The notes under the pieces: model-generated
Told to the model about the DNA's origin: nothing
Databases searched by the model: none
The model's input: the letters and a program-made list of their open reading frames with translations, nothing else
Made by a program: the position numbers and the translations under genes
From: Apostichopus japonicus
Taxonomy: Eukaryota > Echinodermata > Holothuroidea > Aspidochirotida > Stichopodidae
NCBI RefSeq assembly: GCF_037975245.1
Contig: NC_092561.1
Span: forward strand, 14,135,001-14,199,000
Reading direction: 5' to 3'
Length of the DNA: 64,000 nt
Shown here: piece by piece, positions 12,612 to 24,180 of the stretch
Layout of the letters: the number at the start of each line of letters is the position of its first letter
How positions within the stretch are numbered: the first letter of the stretch is position 1

Positions 12612-12836
12612 ATTAGATCCTCCTGCAAGCAGGAACTCGCGAAGAAGCCTAATTGGCTTATCAAAGCCGCAAGCTGACCGAAGTCAGTCTCTCACATTCA
12701 TATTTAACGTCCATGATTATGAATTGTTAATTGTCAACAACTCTGTAACTGGACGACATACATTAATCTGGGAGTGACTCGAACCGGGGACCTTATGATT
12801 GAAAGGCACCGGTGTTAACCACTGAGCTAACACTCC
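12612..12836 (-). mobile_element. tRNA-derived SINE, near full length
   Basis: Minus-strand element of about 225 bp. The tRNA-like head at 12836-12771 has A box TAGCTCAGTGGTT, B box GGTTCGAGTCA and matching ends GGAGTG/CACTCC. The anticodon loop lacks the usual U33, so it is not a working tRNA. The body contains GGACGTTAAATATGAA, GACTTCGGTCAGCTTGCGG and the perfect hairpin TCCTGCTTGCAGGA close to the 3' end GGAGGATCTAA. The same body and tail occur at 37131-37246. Confidence 0.85.
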
Positions 12837-15800
12837 ATGATAGTCTAGAATTCTAAGCGACAAAGTTTTTTCACAAGAGACATGTACTGCTTTTTCACTG
12901 CTAAACTAAATCCACAAAAATCATGTAAGTATAAAAAGGAACTACTCTGTAATGTCCATTTAAAGCTTCCTTATATATTCTTGTCGGATGAAGCAACACT
13001 GACACAACTTCCTTCCAAATGGATTTTTTTTTTCTTCCTTTGGGAAGTGTTCTTTATGAGCATTTTCTTTAAAAAAATATCAAAAAACAAGTCCACTCTG
13101 ACAAAAATCACAAAGTATGGTTCTAACTCCCCACCATTTAATATTTCTAGATTCTCTCATCTTGTGCAACTTGGCACCTGTTTTGGTTTTTGTGCAAAGT
13201 ATATATACAAACTGCTCCTTTTAATGCCTTGTGAATTATCAGGCAGATAGATGCAAATATGCTGGGGGGAAAAATCAAAGGTTTCACAGCAGCTAAAATA
13301 ATTATTCACTATTTTGACTATGTGGTCCTCTCCAAATAATCCATAATTCTGTTAAGCGTTTTTCATATATTTTCATAAATTTGTACAAATAGAGGGCTAA
13401 CAGATTTTCAGAATACCCCAAAAAACAAATATATATATATATTTATAAATCTGTGGACCACTTCAAAATGTAATCCTGGCAGCATATTATAGTGGAACCT
13501 ATTACACCACAAACCAATATAATGAGGTTTTTCTCCAGCATTTCAACAGAGGGGGCTATCACAATGGTCCGTATTGCATTACATCTCTACTGTTTTAATA
13601 GATTTCTGAATTAGAACGATTATGTGAAAGCGCTCGTTAGCAAGCGAACACGCCAGATTAACTTGTGCAATTTGGCTGAACCAAAAAAAGTACTTCAGAA
13701 AGCATAGATTTACTTTGACTTGAAATGTGCAGAATATGTTTCAAAAGATCTCTTTTTCAGTCGTTAGAATCAAACATGTAACCAGCAGTGATCGACTCAC
13801 AATAATGTAATGATTGGCAATCACAGACTACAACTTGTCAAGTTTTGTGGAAACTAGATGGAACCGATATGAGAGCACCCTCTGTTGATTTGGGGCACCG
13901 CTGTAGAGTCCCACATTTGCAATTCTCTCCAATGTTGTACCCGTGCTACTAACAGGATTTCGCAACTCCATTAATTACATCATCAAAGAAACCCCTCGAC
14001 AATGTCCAACGCTACCAACAGGTCGACGAGTTGCCCGACTTTTCTACGAGTGTTTGGAATTTCTGGAACACTTTTATGATTGCTTCAGGACTCTATATTC
14101 TTTGGCTAATTATCTACCATTTTCAAAGTCTCATTAATCTCACCCTTTTGCACTTTTTAATTTGATAGTCACCTGATTGAGGCTTTTTGTTTTCCTTTTT
14201 TTATTAAAGAAAAAGCAAAAAGAACCATGAAATTACTGACCAAGAATTTAAATACGTTTGTCTGCAGAGCAGATGGTGTAGAAATTGGCCATTTCCCTGG
14301 CTAAATATTGATCGCATGAAAGAGCAGTCTACCAAATTTGCCCTCAATTCATAGGTTTTTTATCACTATAACTCATTTTCCACAGTTATAATACCCCTCT
14401 CCATCACCCCCCCCCCACCCAAAGAAAACACTTCCTCAGCCTAAAGAATAAATGTTTCCAATCCAATGAATCAACTTGTTACTTAACGAGATAAACATTT
14501 TCACTGACACATTTACAACCGTATGTCTTGGAGTAAATCTATGTTTATCTCTATGCGTATGTGTCGAGAGCTTGGAAATGCAAATTTAGTAACAACTGTG
14601 TTGCGTGCACTTTATTGTTTTAACTAATTTGTGAAGATTAGGAGCAGCCTGTCAAGCAAAAACATAAAGGCATAATATATCATTCTTTGAAGAAAGAGAA
14701 CTAAAATGCATAGATGAGAACATAACTATCTCTTATCAGTTATTATTTTCTTTTTCGCCAAACTCGACTTTTCCAGTCAATAGAGTGAACTGCGCAGCGA
14801 CACTAATTTATGTTTGTGCTTCTACCTAGTCGTACACCAAACTAGAGAACATATTTATACATCGTTAACATCTTCTAACATCTCCTAATTATGTCAAACC
14901 AAACATTAACATTACTCACCAAACAACCATTCATGACATTAACTAAAAAAATTGTTTGCTAAAAACAAAATATCATAAAATAACACTGATGCATCGATTA
15001 GGCTCATTTTGTCAATTCAAAGTTAAACATAAATTGAAATAAAAAAAGTCTGAAATAAATAGGAGAGTGTTTTGGAAGTCCTGTGACCTAAACAATGGAT
15101 TACATCATCTTTTGTCGATTACACAAATAACAATCTGTAACTTCTTTTTTACACCATATATTCTTCCACCTGAGTACATCATAAAATATGCTGTATTTAA
15201 TGATACCTCATTGTAAGAGGGCATAATACACACACCACTGGCAACAACATGTTCCACCTTGAATAACAAAAAATATTGTTCATCGTACGGCCGTGTCTTA
15301 AGACATGACTTATTCGGAAATATCTGAACTAAAATATGGTTAGAATATCTTAGGAACAAAACTGGTAACGACATTCCATATGATTTCATAAGTTTACAGG
15401 AACAATTTTGCAAACTTTTGTTAATTCACTTTAGAAACCTATCATTCACATGATTCAATGAGAAATATAGAAAATGTGTAATATCTTTATAATTCAAAAA
15501 AAGATATAATCACAATGCCCACTAGCATAAATAGTTCAATAATCGTATAGAACTGAATAACTGACTTGTTTAACTTTATTTCTTTGATTTAAGAAATATG
15601 TCCTGAACCACAATCATGCATCCACTTTGACATCCTTGTAGTGACGGTAATTTTCAAACCATCGGAAAAGTTTGATCATTTTTAAATATAACAGTAAAAC
15701 ACAAAAGTTTACTCTGATATTTTTTAATGGACTATTAATGATCACTGTTAAAACAGTCCCACCTAGAATATCCCCCATTTTTTTTATGAAGGTATAATCC

Positions 15801-17269
15801 TTTGACAATCAGTGGTTTTTTATCAGTCAGAGTGGCTGGTCTACCAAGACTAGCACACAGACAATTACGTCAGCTTCTTAGAAGCAATATAACAATAATT
15901 ACGGAAAAAAATTCACCTTTTATTGCCTAAACTAATTGGTTTAACAATGTATTCAAAATCTGTCACGGACAAACGGTTTTGGAAATACCCCTGCTGCGAA
16001 CCCTGCTTTTCAAAACTGGAGAAAAGAGCATTTTGTTGTCAAGTTATTACATATTGTAATCAAAATGAATAACATTAATAACAAGCTCTGGATGGAGGAA
16101 CTGTAGCCTTAAAGGAGCACTAAAGACTAGAACCACATTTTAAAGGTGAATCTCTTTAAAACCTGCATAGCTACATGTACATGTATTATTTTACAGTAAA
16201 CTGAATCCTTGCCATACACTTTTCATCGCCCTCCCCTCCCCCCCCCTTCCCAACTCCACTCAAATATATAACATCCTCTGAACAGTCTAAGTGATGAAAT
16301 ATTAGTCTGGAGGTTAATACTGCAGATGACATTTTGTGCTCATCTCATACATATGCATAATGTCAATAGGAGTTACCACTATCAGGTTTGTGCGTAAAAG
16401 CAATGCTGACGCTACGTTTCCGTACTACTTTTTGGTTTTGTACTGCATAAATTAACAAATGCCATTCAATCATTTTTACAGAGAAAACACTTTGAATTTG
16501 TCTGAGGTTAAAATGACACAACAAATAAATATACCAAGCTCTTTTCTCCAACATTTAAACTCAGTTTTCTGTTTTAAGAGTGAATTGATCAGAATATGAC
16601 TGTCATCGTACTCATTCATTGTGATTCGTAACTCTGGCAGAGAAAGATGAAACATTTAACCCAGTTCAAGGTTGAACAGCAGGATGAAGCATAATGACCC
16701 CAAAAAAAAATATTTTCCTACAGTTGTGCATGTATGACATCACACCTGTTTGCTCCATTCCTGTTACAAGTCCATTCCTGTTACAAAATGTATAAACTTA
16801 AGATTGAACATATCTCAAAAATTCGGCATATAGGAAACTCTACGTAACTCTCGCCAGGATAACTGGATTCGGTTCCCTCCTCCACCCCCCTCCCCCCCCC
16901 CCACTTTAAACAGTCAAAAAGAATCATATATTAGATTTAATCAATGTTTCTAAGCTCACATGGGAATTCCACACCATGGAATACTGTTTGCGAATGGGTC
17001 AACAGAGAGGGCTTTAATATATGCTCAGAATTATAAACAAACCATTTCACTGATCCTCTCTGGGTATTAACGTCGTTGTCAAGGCCCTTTTATCTATCTG
17101 GAAATATTCCAAGACACAAACCCTGACATGCTAGTTACCTGCTCTGTGTGGCAGTAGGATTTGACGCTTTAATACCACCTTCTCATGTCCTTACTCAGCG
17201 TCCCGTCATCCTCCCTAACAAGGACAGCTGGTAATAGTTGTGTGAGGGTCTTTCCTAACTCAGCAGTCA
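12837..17269. other. Probable PDE3 3' UTR and downstream DNA, no other gene seen
   Basis: Directly follows the stop codon. AT-rich, with C runs near 14408, 16232 and 16890. Candidate AATAAA signals on the minus strand lie at 15919 and 15575. Frames such as 15105-15413 and 12882-13250 show no domains. The 3' UTR end cannot be fixed. Confidence 0.45.
15919..15924 (-). terminator. Candidate polyadenylation signal AATAAA
   Basis: First AATAAA hexamer I found on the minus strand after the PDE3 stop, 1.35 kb downstream. Others occur at 15575-15580 and 9189-9194, among more. Nothing in the sequence decides between them; 3'-end reads would be needed. Confidence 0.3.
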
Positions 17270-17772
17270 CTACCTTACTCCTTTAGTGACCTCTGTGCTT
17301 TGATCTGAAGGTGCGCCCTCTCCTAGTATCGTTTCCCCCTCCACGACCACCGACGGTACCTTCTGAATCACACCCTTGTTGCTCTTTTCCTTCTCTTTCT
17401 TTGATTCCTTCTCGATGAGAGTTTGCTGTAACTTTGCCCCTCGGCCCCTGCTACTGCCCCCCTTGTCTGCGTCGGTCGTCGTGCACGGAGAGGCGGGGGC
17501 CGAGGAGGAGGAGGAACCATCTTGCCTGTCATCCTCCATGGAGTGGGTATCTGAAGTCCTCTCCTCTGAGTCTTCCCGTATGGGTGCCATCGGTTTGGAG
17601 GTCACCACATTCTCCTCCGTCGGTGAGTCGCCCTCGTTGGCCTTGCTGGCATCCTCTTCCTTCAGTACGTTCGTCCACATCTCATGGTTCTCCTTCAGAT
17701 GTTTGGTGAGGATGCTCACCATCTTGCGTGTCTTCTGTGGGATGCTACTCTTGGGCCGTACTTTGGAGTCTT
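17270..17772 (-). CDS. PDE3: PDE3 terminal coding exon and stop codon
   Basis: Last coding exon, 503 bp to the TAG stop; acceptor TTTCACAG. The G left from the preceding exon plus AA gives a glutamate. The start, DSKVRPKSSIPQKTRKMVSI followed by LTKHLKENHEMWTNVLKEED, aligns with the conserved helix of mammalian PDE3 tails ('...TQHLLQNHKMW..VIEEE'). This helix is what makes me confident the exon is real. The remaining roughly 115 residues are low complexity: glutamate/serine-rich, then SSSSSAPASP, then a lysine-rich KESKKEKEKSNKG stretch, ending TEVTKGVR. No domain is recognisable there, and the segment is likely disordered. An antisense frame of 138 codons over the same bases is a shadow. Confidence 0.93.
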
Positions 17773-17783
17773 CTGTGAAATGG

Positions 17784-17872
17784 AAAATGTGACAGCCCAA
17801 ATAAAAATGTGACAGCCCAAATCAAAATGTGACAGCCCAAATCAAAATGTGACAGCCTGAATAAAAATGTCA
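17784..17872. repeat. 20-bp tandem repeat next to the terminal-exon acceptor
   Basis: Four and a bit copies of AAATGTGACAGCCCAAATMA (starts 17786, 17806, 17826, 17846). They lie within the last 100 bp of the intron, ending about 12 bp from the AG of the terminal PDE3 exon. On the transcript strand each unit carries GGGCTGTCACATTTT. Confidence 0.95.
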
Positions 17873-18237
17873 GATGATGCTGCATACATTTAAAAAACAA
17901 GCCAACCAAGAGAAGTAGTGGCACATGAATGTCAAGCCACATATTAGTTGTATAATACTGGCCTCATTTCCTAAAACATGAGTTTGAGAAAGTATATTTC
18001 TTCTAATCAAACCATGTGATGAAACTACTGAACAACAAGTACAACATCTTTCCCATATGTCTTTCATTTTCCTTCTTTGCCACTCTCACTTCTATTTCCA
18101 CAATGCATCCCCCCTCCAACCCCTTCCCCCGCCCTTTTTGTCTACATCTTCCTCAGTTTCAATTTTTTTTTTTTTTCATCATATAATATTTTGTTTATAA
18201 GTAAAGCTAAATTTATGTCAGAATGTCGATCATTAAT

Positions 18238-18600
18238 GCTGTGTGTCTGTCTGTCTGTCTGTGTGTCTGTCTGTCTGTTAGTCTGTGTTAATAACTGTCT
18301 ATGTGACTTACGGCTAGCATCACCAGATTGTCAGAGAATTGTTTGGTTCATTGTGATGACTGTACTGCAGTAGTCACCTCTATATGTACAATAGCTGTGT
18401 GTCTGTCTGTCTGTTTGTCTACTGTTTGTTTGTAGCAATAACTGTCTGTGTGACTTACCGCTAGCATCACCAGATTGTCAGAGAATTGTTTGGTTCATTG
18501 TGATGACTTTACTCCAGAAGACACCTCTACATGTACAATGGTCTGTGTGTCTGTCTGTCTGTCTACTGTTAGTCTATGTTTATAACTGTCCGTGTGACTT
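18238..18600. repeat. Tandem ~145-bp repeats carrying duplicates of the exon-8 splice donor
   Basis: Three consecutive copies, starting about 18238, 18391 and 18541. Each has a (TCTG)n stretch, then AACTGTCTRTGTGACTTAC, then a CTAGC-like exon end. The third copy is the real boundary of exon 18603-18740. Both duplicates keep an intact GTAAGT on the minus strand (GCTAGCC|GTAAGT and GCTAGCG|GTAAGT). Confidence 0.85.
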
Positions 18601-18602
18601 AC

Positions 18603-18740
18603 CACTAGCTCCATCACTCGATGAGTCATCATCATCATCATCCTCGTCATCCTCCTCATCATCCTTATCCTGGTCTTTCTTTTCTCTCCTAGGGCTGATG
18701 CTCGACCCATCGGAATCCTCCTTGTCGCTCTTGTCTGCGT
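18603..18740 (-). CDS. PDE3: PDE3 exon encoding the acidic C-terminal segment
   Basis: 138-bp exon; acceptor CCGTAG, donor GTAAGT; entered with two bases of a split codon and left with one. It encodes ADKSDKEDSDGSSISPRREK followed by a run of about 20 Asp/Glu residues including six aspartates in a row, then SSSDGAS. Mammalian PDE3 has an equivalent glutamate-rich stretch just after the catalytic domain. The plus strand over the run is ATC/CTC trinucleotide-like, so the tract length may vary between individuals. The donor region has been duplicated twice in the following intron. If splicing fails here the frame reads GKSHGQL and stops. Confidence 0.9.
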
Positions 18741-19261
18741 CTACGGACAAAAATAACTTATTTGTAACGGATCGAACATGTGAAATGCAGTGCTGCATCA
18801 CAGGAGTGGGTTGTGAGAGGAGCATAGTGGGTGGCAAATGGGGGGTGGAGGAGGTAGGGAGAGGAGAAAGGGAGGTGTGTTCTTCATTCATTATATCTTT
18901 TGTGAATCTTTCAAACAAAGAGTTGTTTGGATTTTCTAAAAGCAGTGTTGTACACCTTCTATTGAAAGCTAGCTCTCAGCCTACAATGATGCAAATTTTT
19001 TCCTAATTCTTCCACAAAATCAGTCATTGCTGAATCGATTTGGATTAGAATGACTTTGCAGCATCAGATCATAATCAAACATGTGAAAATTTCCAACAAT
19101 ATCAATGAAATCACGTCAAACGCTGTTGCAGCTTCATGCAACGTTCTACAAATAAAGTCAGATTGATTGTTATATTTGGTTATATCCTTTCAGAGAGGTG
19201 TATTTAACTCTCCTTTCTCAGACTCACTCATTCTTTCCAAGATATTTAATTTTGTTTTCTA

Positions 19262-19715
19262 TTTTTTTTTGGCAAACAATTTGGGTTTCTTCCTCTCTGT
19301 TTTCTCAATGTAGACAACTACCACAAAGGAACATCCACCTAAAACATCAGGCATAATCTTACTTCCTGTTTGGGCTAATAGGTACAGCGCCCTCTACTTA
19401 ATACCACAGCTTCATGTACATACTTGCTTCATTGTACCAAATGATGTACAATTCAATTCTGCAGGGAAAGTTCAATTTCCCAGCAATATTTCATGTTTTC
19501 ATATTTTTTGTAAACAATTTGGATTTCTTCCTCTCTGTCTACCAACCAGGAACATCCACCTAAAACATCAGGCATATCTTACTTACTGTTTGGGCTAATA
19601 AGTACAGCACCCTCTATATACAGAATACAACAACTTCATCTACATACTTGCTTTGTTCTACCAAATGATCTAGAATTCAATTCTGCGGCGAAAGTTAAAT
19701 TTCCCAGCAGTATAA
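19262..19715. repeat. ~240-bp tandem duplication inside an intron
   Basis: AACATCCACCTAAAACATCA, TACTTGCTTYRTT and AATTCAATTCTGC occur in the same order at 19262-19495 and 19502-19715, with moderate divergence. Confidence 0.85.
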
Positions 19716-19820
19716 ACCAATCTTGAACTTACTGTTACTATATAGTCTTATTTATATTTTCCTTGACAAGTGGGTGGAGGTAGGAGGATGGGGGCAGGGC
19801 GGGGCAGGGGATTTTATTTA

Positions 19821-20036
<216 letters not shown>

Positions 20037-20460
20037 CTAACAGAGGAAATAAACCAGAATATGTTAGCAGTTATTAATATTTAAAATTTTAATCCAAAAT
20101 GTTTCAATATCCAGAAAGGACAGTCTTCCTATGTGAAATATAGAGACATGTTTTTGAATGAAAGAACCTTTTTTTTACCAATTTTGAGCTAGGAAATCTA
20201 CATAACATATGCAAATTTGAAATCATTTGCATATTTGCATATCATTTGATTGTTATAAAAAAAAAATTATTCATGCGAATTAAAGTTTTGAATAGCAAAA
20301 TATTAGTCCTAAAAAAGTTTTGATAAAAAAGTAGATATATCACTCACATTACTTTAAAATTAAAATTTAAATGGTACAAGACAATGACAAAAACTAACAC
20401 ATGTATGGAAACATTTCTCCAGTGGTCTTGCTCTAAGTCGGCAAACAGTCGGCAACTTAC

Positions 20461-20622
20461 CTGATCATAAAATTCTTTCGATATCCTGCTCGTCCAATTC
20501 ATGTGCAGATCCTTCTGCTTGGTAGGCCCGGAGATGTCCGCTAGTTTGATACACATCTCAGCCACCAAGAGCCTGTCACCCTCAGAGGCCCAGTTGATAC
20601 CCGAGGCCTCGACATCATTAAC
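20461..20622 (-). CDS. PDE3: PDE3 exon (second metal-ligand aspartate, LADISGP)
   Basis: 162-bp exon of 54 codons, phase 0 at both ends; acceptor TTGCAG, donor GTAAGT. It starts VNDVEASGINWASEGDRLLV and includes MCIKLADISGPTKQKDLHMN before ending ISKEFYDQ. The aspartate of LADISGP corresponds to the fourth metal ligand of class I PDEs, and the surrounding residues follow PDE3 (K-ADI-N/S-GP-K). The donor is followed by only 424 bp of intron before the next exon. Retention of that intron would read a short extension and then stop. A G/C-rich tract at 20779-20830 lies about 160 bp upstream of the acceptor. Confidence 0.96.
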
Positions 20623-20778
20623 CTGCAAGAAAATTTTAATGATGTCCAAATATTATATGGAAGGTTAACGTTAACAAAATTAACCTGTGAAAAAAGGTGA
20701 GTTTATAACGGAATAAGTCATTCCCATCTGAGCCAATGGTACGCTAGTTTCAATGTGACTCAACCAGGCCTTCTAAGA

Positions 20779-20830
20779 GAGGGTGGGGTGGGGGTGGGAG
20801 TGGGGTAGGGTGGGGTGGGGGTGGGGAGGG
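20779..20830. repeat. G-rich tract with quadruplex potential
   Basis: Runs of GGGTGGGG on the plus strand, about 160 bp upstream of the exon 20461-20622 acceptor. The nascent RNA would be C-rich here. Confidence 0.7.
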
Positions 20831-23589
20831 TATGGAACAATGCATGGATATGCTACTGAATTTATGGAACATGAAGTGTGTTCATAATTACTAGGCATTG
20901 ATTTTATTTTACATAATAATATTTTAGGAGAACAACTTAAATATTAGATCATCCCAGTTCTTTCTTGTTAGAATATTATTACAGTAAATTGTGGAAAAAA
21001 AAATTAAAATGTAAAGTTATCCAACATCTGATTGACAACAATGGGGAAAGTTTTTTTATTATGAAATAAGCTTATTCTTATTAATGTGATATACTCTGTA
21101 GTTGTTGTCAATATATTCGGCCAAAAAAAAATATTGAAAATATGAATTCATCCTTCATCCGTCAGATATAAAATAGATATTGGGAAAATTGTTAATTAAA
21201 TAAAACAAATGCTTATTAATGTAAATATGCCACAGTTCCGTTTTTTTTTTCATCCACTCATTCTCGAAATACAGTCAGATTCTGTTACTGGAAATATGAC
21301 CAAATACAGGCATCTGACAAACTTTAAATTGTAGGAACATTGTAGGTCGGCTCAAGAATTTTGGTGGTTGACTATGTTTCAATAAATATTTCGATTGAGA
21401 GGTGAAGGGATGGTTGAATTACGAAAAAAAGATTTTCAGAAAAGGTTTTGATGTAAAAAGATACTATGAAAAAGTCATAAAGTTATCATCATCCTCAAAA
21501 AGTGAAAAATTTTCTTCCTCCAATACCCCCTCCACTTCCCCTCCCCCTCCCCACACCACCGCCTTCGTCATCTTCTATAGTCATACAGAGTACTAGAAAC
21601 TTATATATTGTATTATAATCTATATTATTTTTAATAACACAGTACTAGCTATAAAGTTGATAGTAGATCTGGCCAGCAGCTGTTGACATGATAGTCTTCA
21701 TCATGCACACGTTATCAATCACCATCATTAGTATTATTCTTATTATGATTATTATTATCATCTACAAGGCACAACAATCATTCTCATCTGGTGCCGGCTT
21801 GCTTCACCAACATTGAGAGCTGCCCTTCAAAATGAACAACAGCTGCTTGCCTATTACTTCCGATTGGGTTCATGGGCTGACCCAGTTTTTCCAGATGTGA
21901 TTGAACGCGAGACAGAACATCATCGTCGTACACAGGATGACCTTTTGGATATTTCATGTCGCTGTTTGTGATGACATATCATTCACTTATTAATCCGTCA
22001 ACACTTGCGTATCGATTCCTCCAATCAGAAATAGGGCAAAAGCCATACATGCATTACAAAGTTTATCAGCAAGTTCCATCAGCAGGGCAAAAAAATGGTG
22101 CATTGAAGCACACCCCAACCCCCCCCCCCCAACCAATCAAAAGCAAAAATATGATAGTGTATGTCTGTGATATTCTGTTAATCTGAATGTCAATAAAAAC
22201 AGGTTTTGGTGGAATGTTCATGTTGACTTGCCTAGATAGCAGAAGGCACTAAATTCCTAGCTTCAAAGAATATCCATTAACATCTTAATAGGATAATATA
22301 TGCTGGTATGTTACACACACATACATATATAAAAAATCTGCCACAAACTATGTTGTATTGTATAGGATAATAAATTCTTCAATATGAATCGCAAACCTCA
22401 TCAAAAATTCCAAGAATTTCAATTCAAGTTGGATGTACTATATATGTATTTGTGTTTATTCCATTTGTTTTATTGCATAGAAACTGTAAAACAAAAGGAC
22501 CTGTAATTTCACGGGAAAACCAAGATCAAACAACAGATTTCTGCTGTAACTACATCTAACGTATTAAACACCTACAATAGTAGGTTAGGGTGAGTGTGAC
22601 CAGATGCCTCGATAGGAAAACAACCTGTTTCACCCACGAAGCTATTTAAAACGACATGGTCATTACTTTCCACTTTCCTTTATGAGATATAACGAATCAT
22701 AAAAGCCTTGTGTTTTGTTGGGTAATTAAGAATCCATTTACCAATCTCACATCTCTAACTATGGTTAATTATAAACAACACTCGATTGTTCTGAACCGAA
22801 CAGTCCAAAGGTTAACGATGGCACGAGAGTAGCCAGGGGCTACGATGGTAATCAGTGCGCACTTTAGGAGAGAGATAGTGTGACCCACTTCATTATCTTG
22901 TACGTCTCTGATAATTATTACACTTGCTGAGTGGTTTCAGAACCTAGTAATAACATCATCATTAAAGACCTCTGTCAGCTTGCTTGATGTGGCTATTAAA
23001 GTAGGATTGCATAAACGATTTTGCCCGTTCCAATCCGAGGCACTTAAAGAGTAATTTTTACAGATTATTAATTCTATATGTTATTCCCATTCCAATCATC
23101 AGAGATGCTCAAAACATTATTGAAGTACATGTACAGAAAACATGCTACTGTTTGTATTTCCTGTTTCTAATCAGATGCAGGGAGGGCTAATTTTAACGGT
23201 CGTCTGATCGTCCAGGACGACGAAATTTCCATTCGAACGACCAAATTCAGCTGAAAAAGGTTGACTAGTTGTTTAATACATCAAGTTCAGGTTGCATTGT
23301 GAATACAAATACCCCGAAATAGGTTAAACTATGAATTGATATGTCCCTCCGTTAACTTTGGACTTTTGTTTCACTTTGAAGGTTAAACAAAGATAGTGGT
23401 AGGCCTATGACTCAGCACAAATGGAGGCTTTACTGTCCAAGCTGGAATTCTGTTCACAAAATCTGCCCATCTCTCCATGGTACAACCAGAAAAACAGTCC
23501 TTAAAACTGGGCCATGAACACCCAAGGCATTAGTATAATTTGAAAGGGGACAACATCTGTCATATTCCTGGTCCTACATCAGAAACACT
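20831..23589. other. Intron DNA, no gene seen
   Basis: Part of the 17.6-kb intron. An ATG-less open stretch at 21766-21969 (plus) is noted in the findings. A C run lies at about 22119-22130. No recognised family otherwise. Confidence 0.45.
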
Positions 23590-24180
23590 CAAGGCATTAA
23601 AGGATTGGTTGGGTGTCTGAAATGTCTATCTTGTATGAAAGAACTTTAAAAAGACAAACAGAATAGTGAAGAAACTACCATGATAGCATTCTCTGTTAAG
23701 GAGATATCACACTTTGAAGAATTCAAAATTTCTTTGCAAACGACTGGTGTAGAAAGACTATAACTGTGAGGGTGTGATGTCACATCCTCACTTCCTTAAC
23801 ATGTGTCAATATATTTCATAAAAAAATACTAACATTTTTTTCCACAAATCTAAAAAAATATAATCAAACATTCTTCAGATGGTTATCTCAAATACTTCCC
23901 TTGACACATATGAGATCTCCTGACGTATCTTTTGGTTGTATGTCATAAAATCTGACAAAATATATTAATAAAATAACAAAGACTTTTCAGGAATGTGAGG
24001 ATCTGACGTCACAGCCAGTCTGATTTCAGCGGTTTCTACACAATCAGATAGAACTTTAAACTTGAATATCTCCTAAACGGAAAAAAGATATTTGAATAAT
24101 TTCTTCACTATTGGGTTTCTTTTATTGTCCTCTTTCATATAAGATAAACATTTGTGACACCTGAACTAAGCCTTCAAGCA
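23590..24180. mobile_element. Foldback (long inverted repeat) MITE
   Basis: The two halves are diverged inverted copies of about 250 bp. From the left end: GTGTCTGAAATGTCTATCTT, ATGAAAGAAC, AATAGTGAAGAAACTA, AGGAGATATC, GTGTAGAAA, GTCACATCCTCAC. The right half reverse-complemented gives GTGTCACAAATGTTTATCTT, ATGAAAGAGG, AATAGTGAAGAAATTA, AGGAGATATT, GTGTAGAAA, GTCAGATCCTCAC. No transposase frame. Confidence 0.75.

Noticed and set aside
12771-12836. Intact tRNA gene
   Set aside because: A and B boxes are good, but the anticodon loop lacks U33 and the sequence continues into a SINE body that recurs at 37 kb.
17376-17792. 138-codon plus frame antisense to the last PDE3 exon
   Set aside because: Shadow of the coding exon; it has no separate support.
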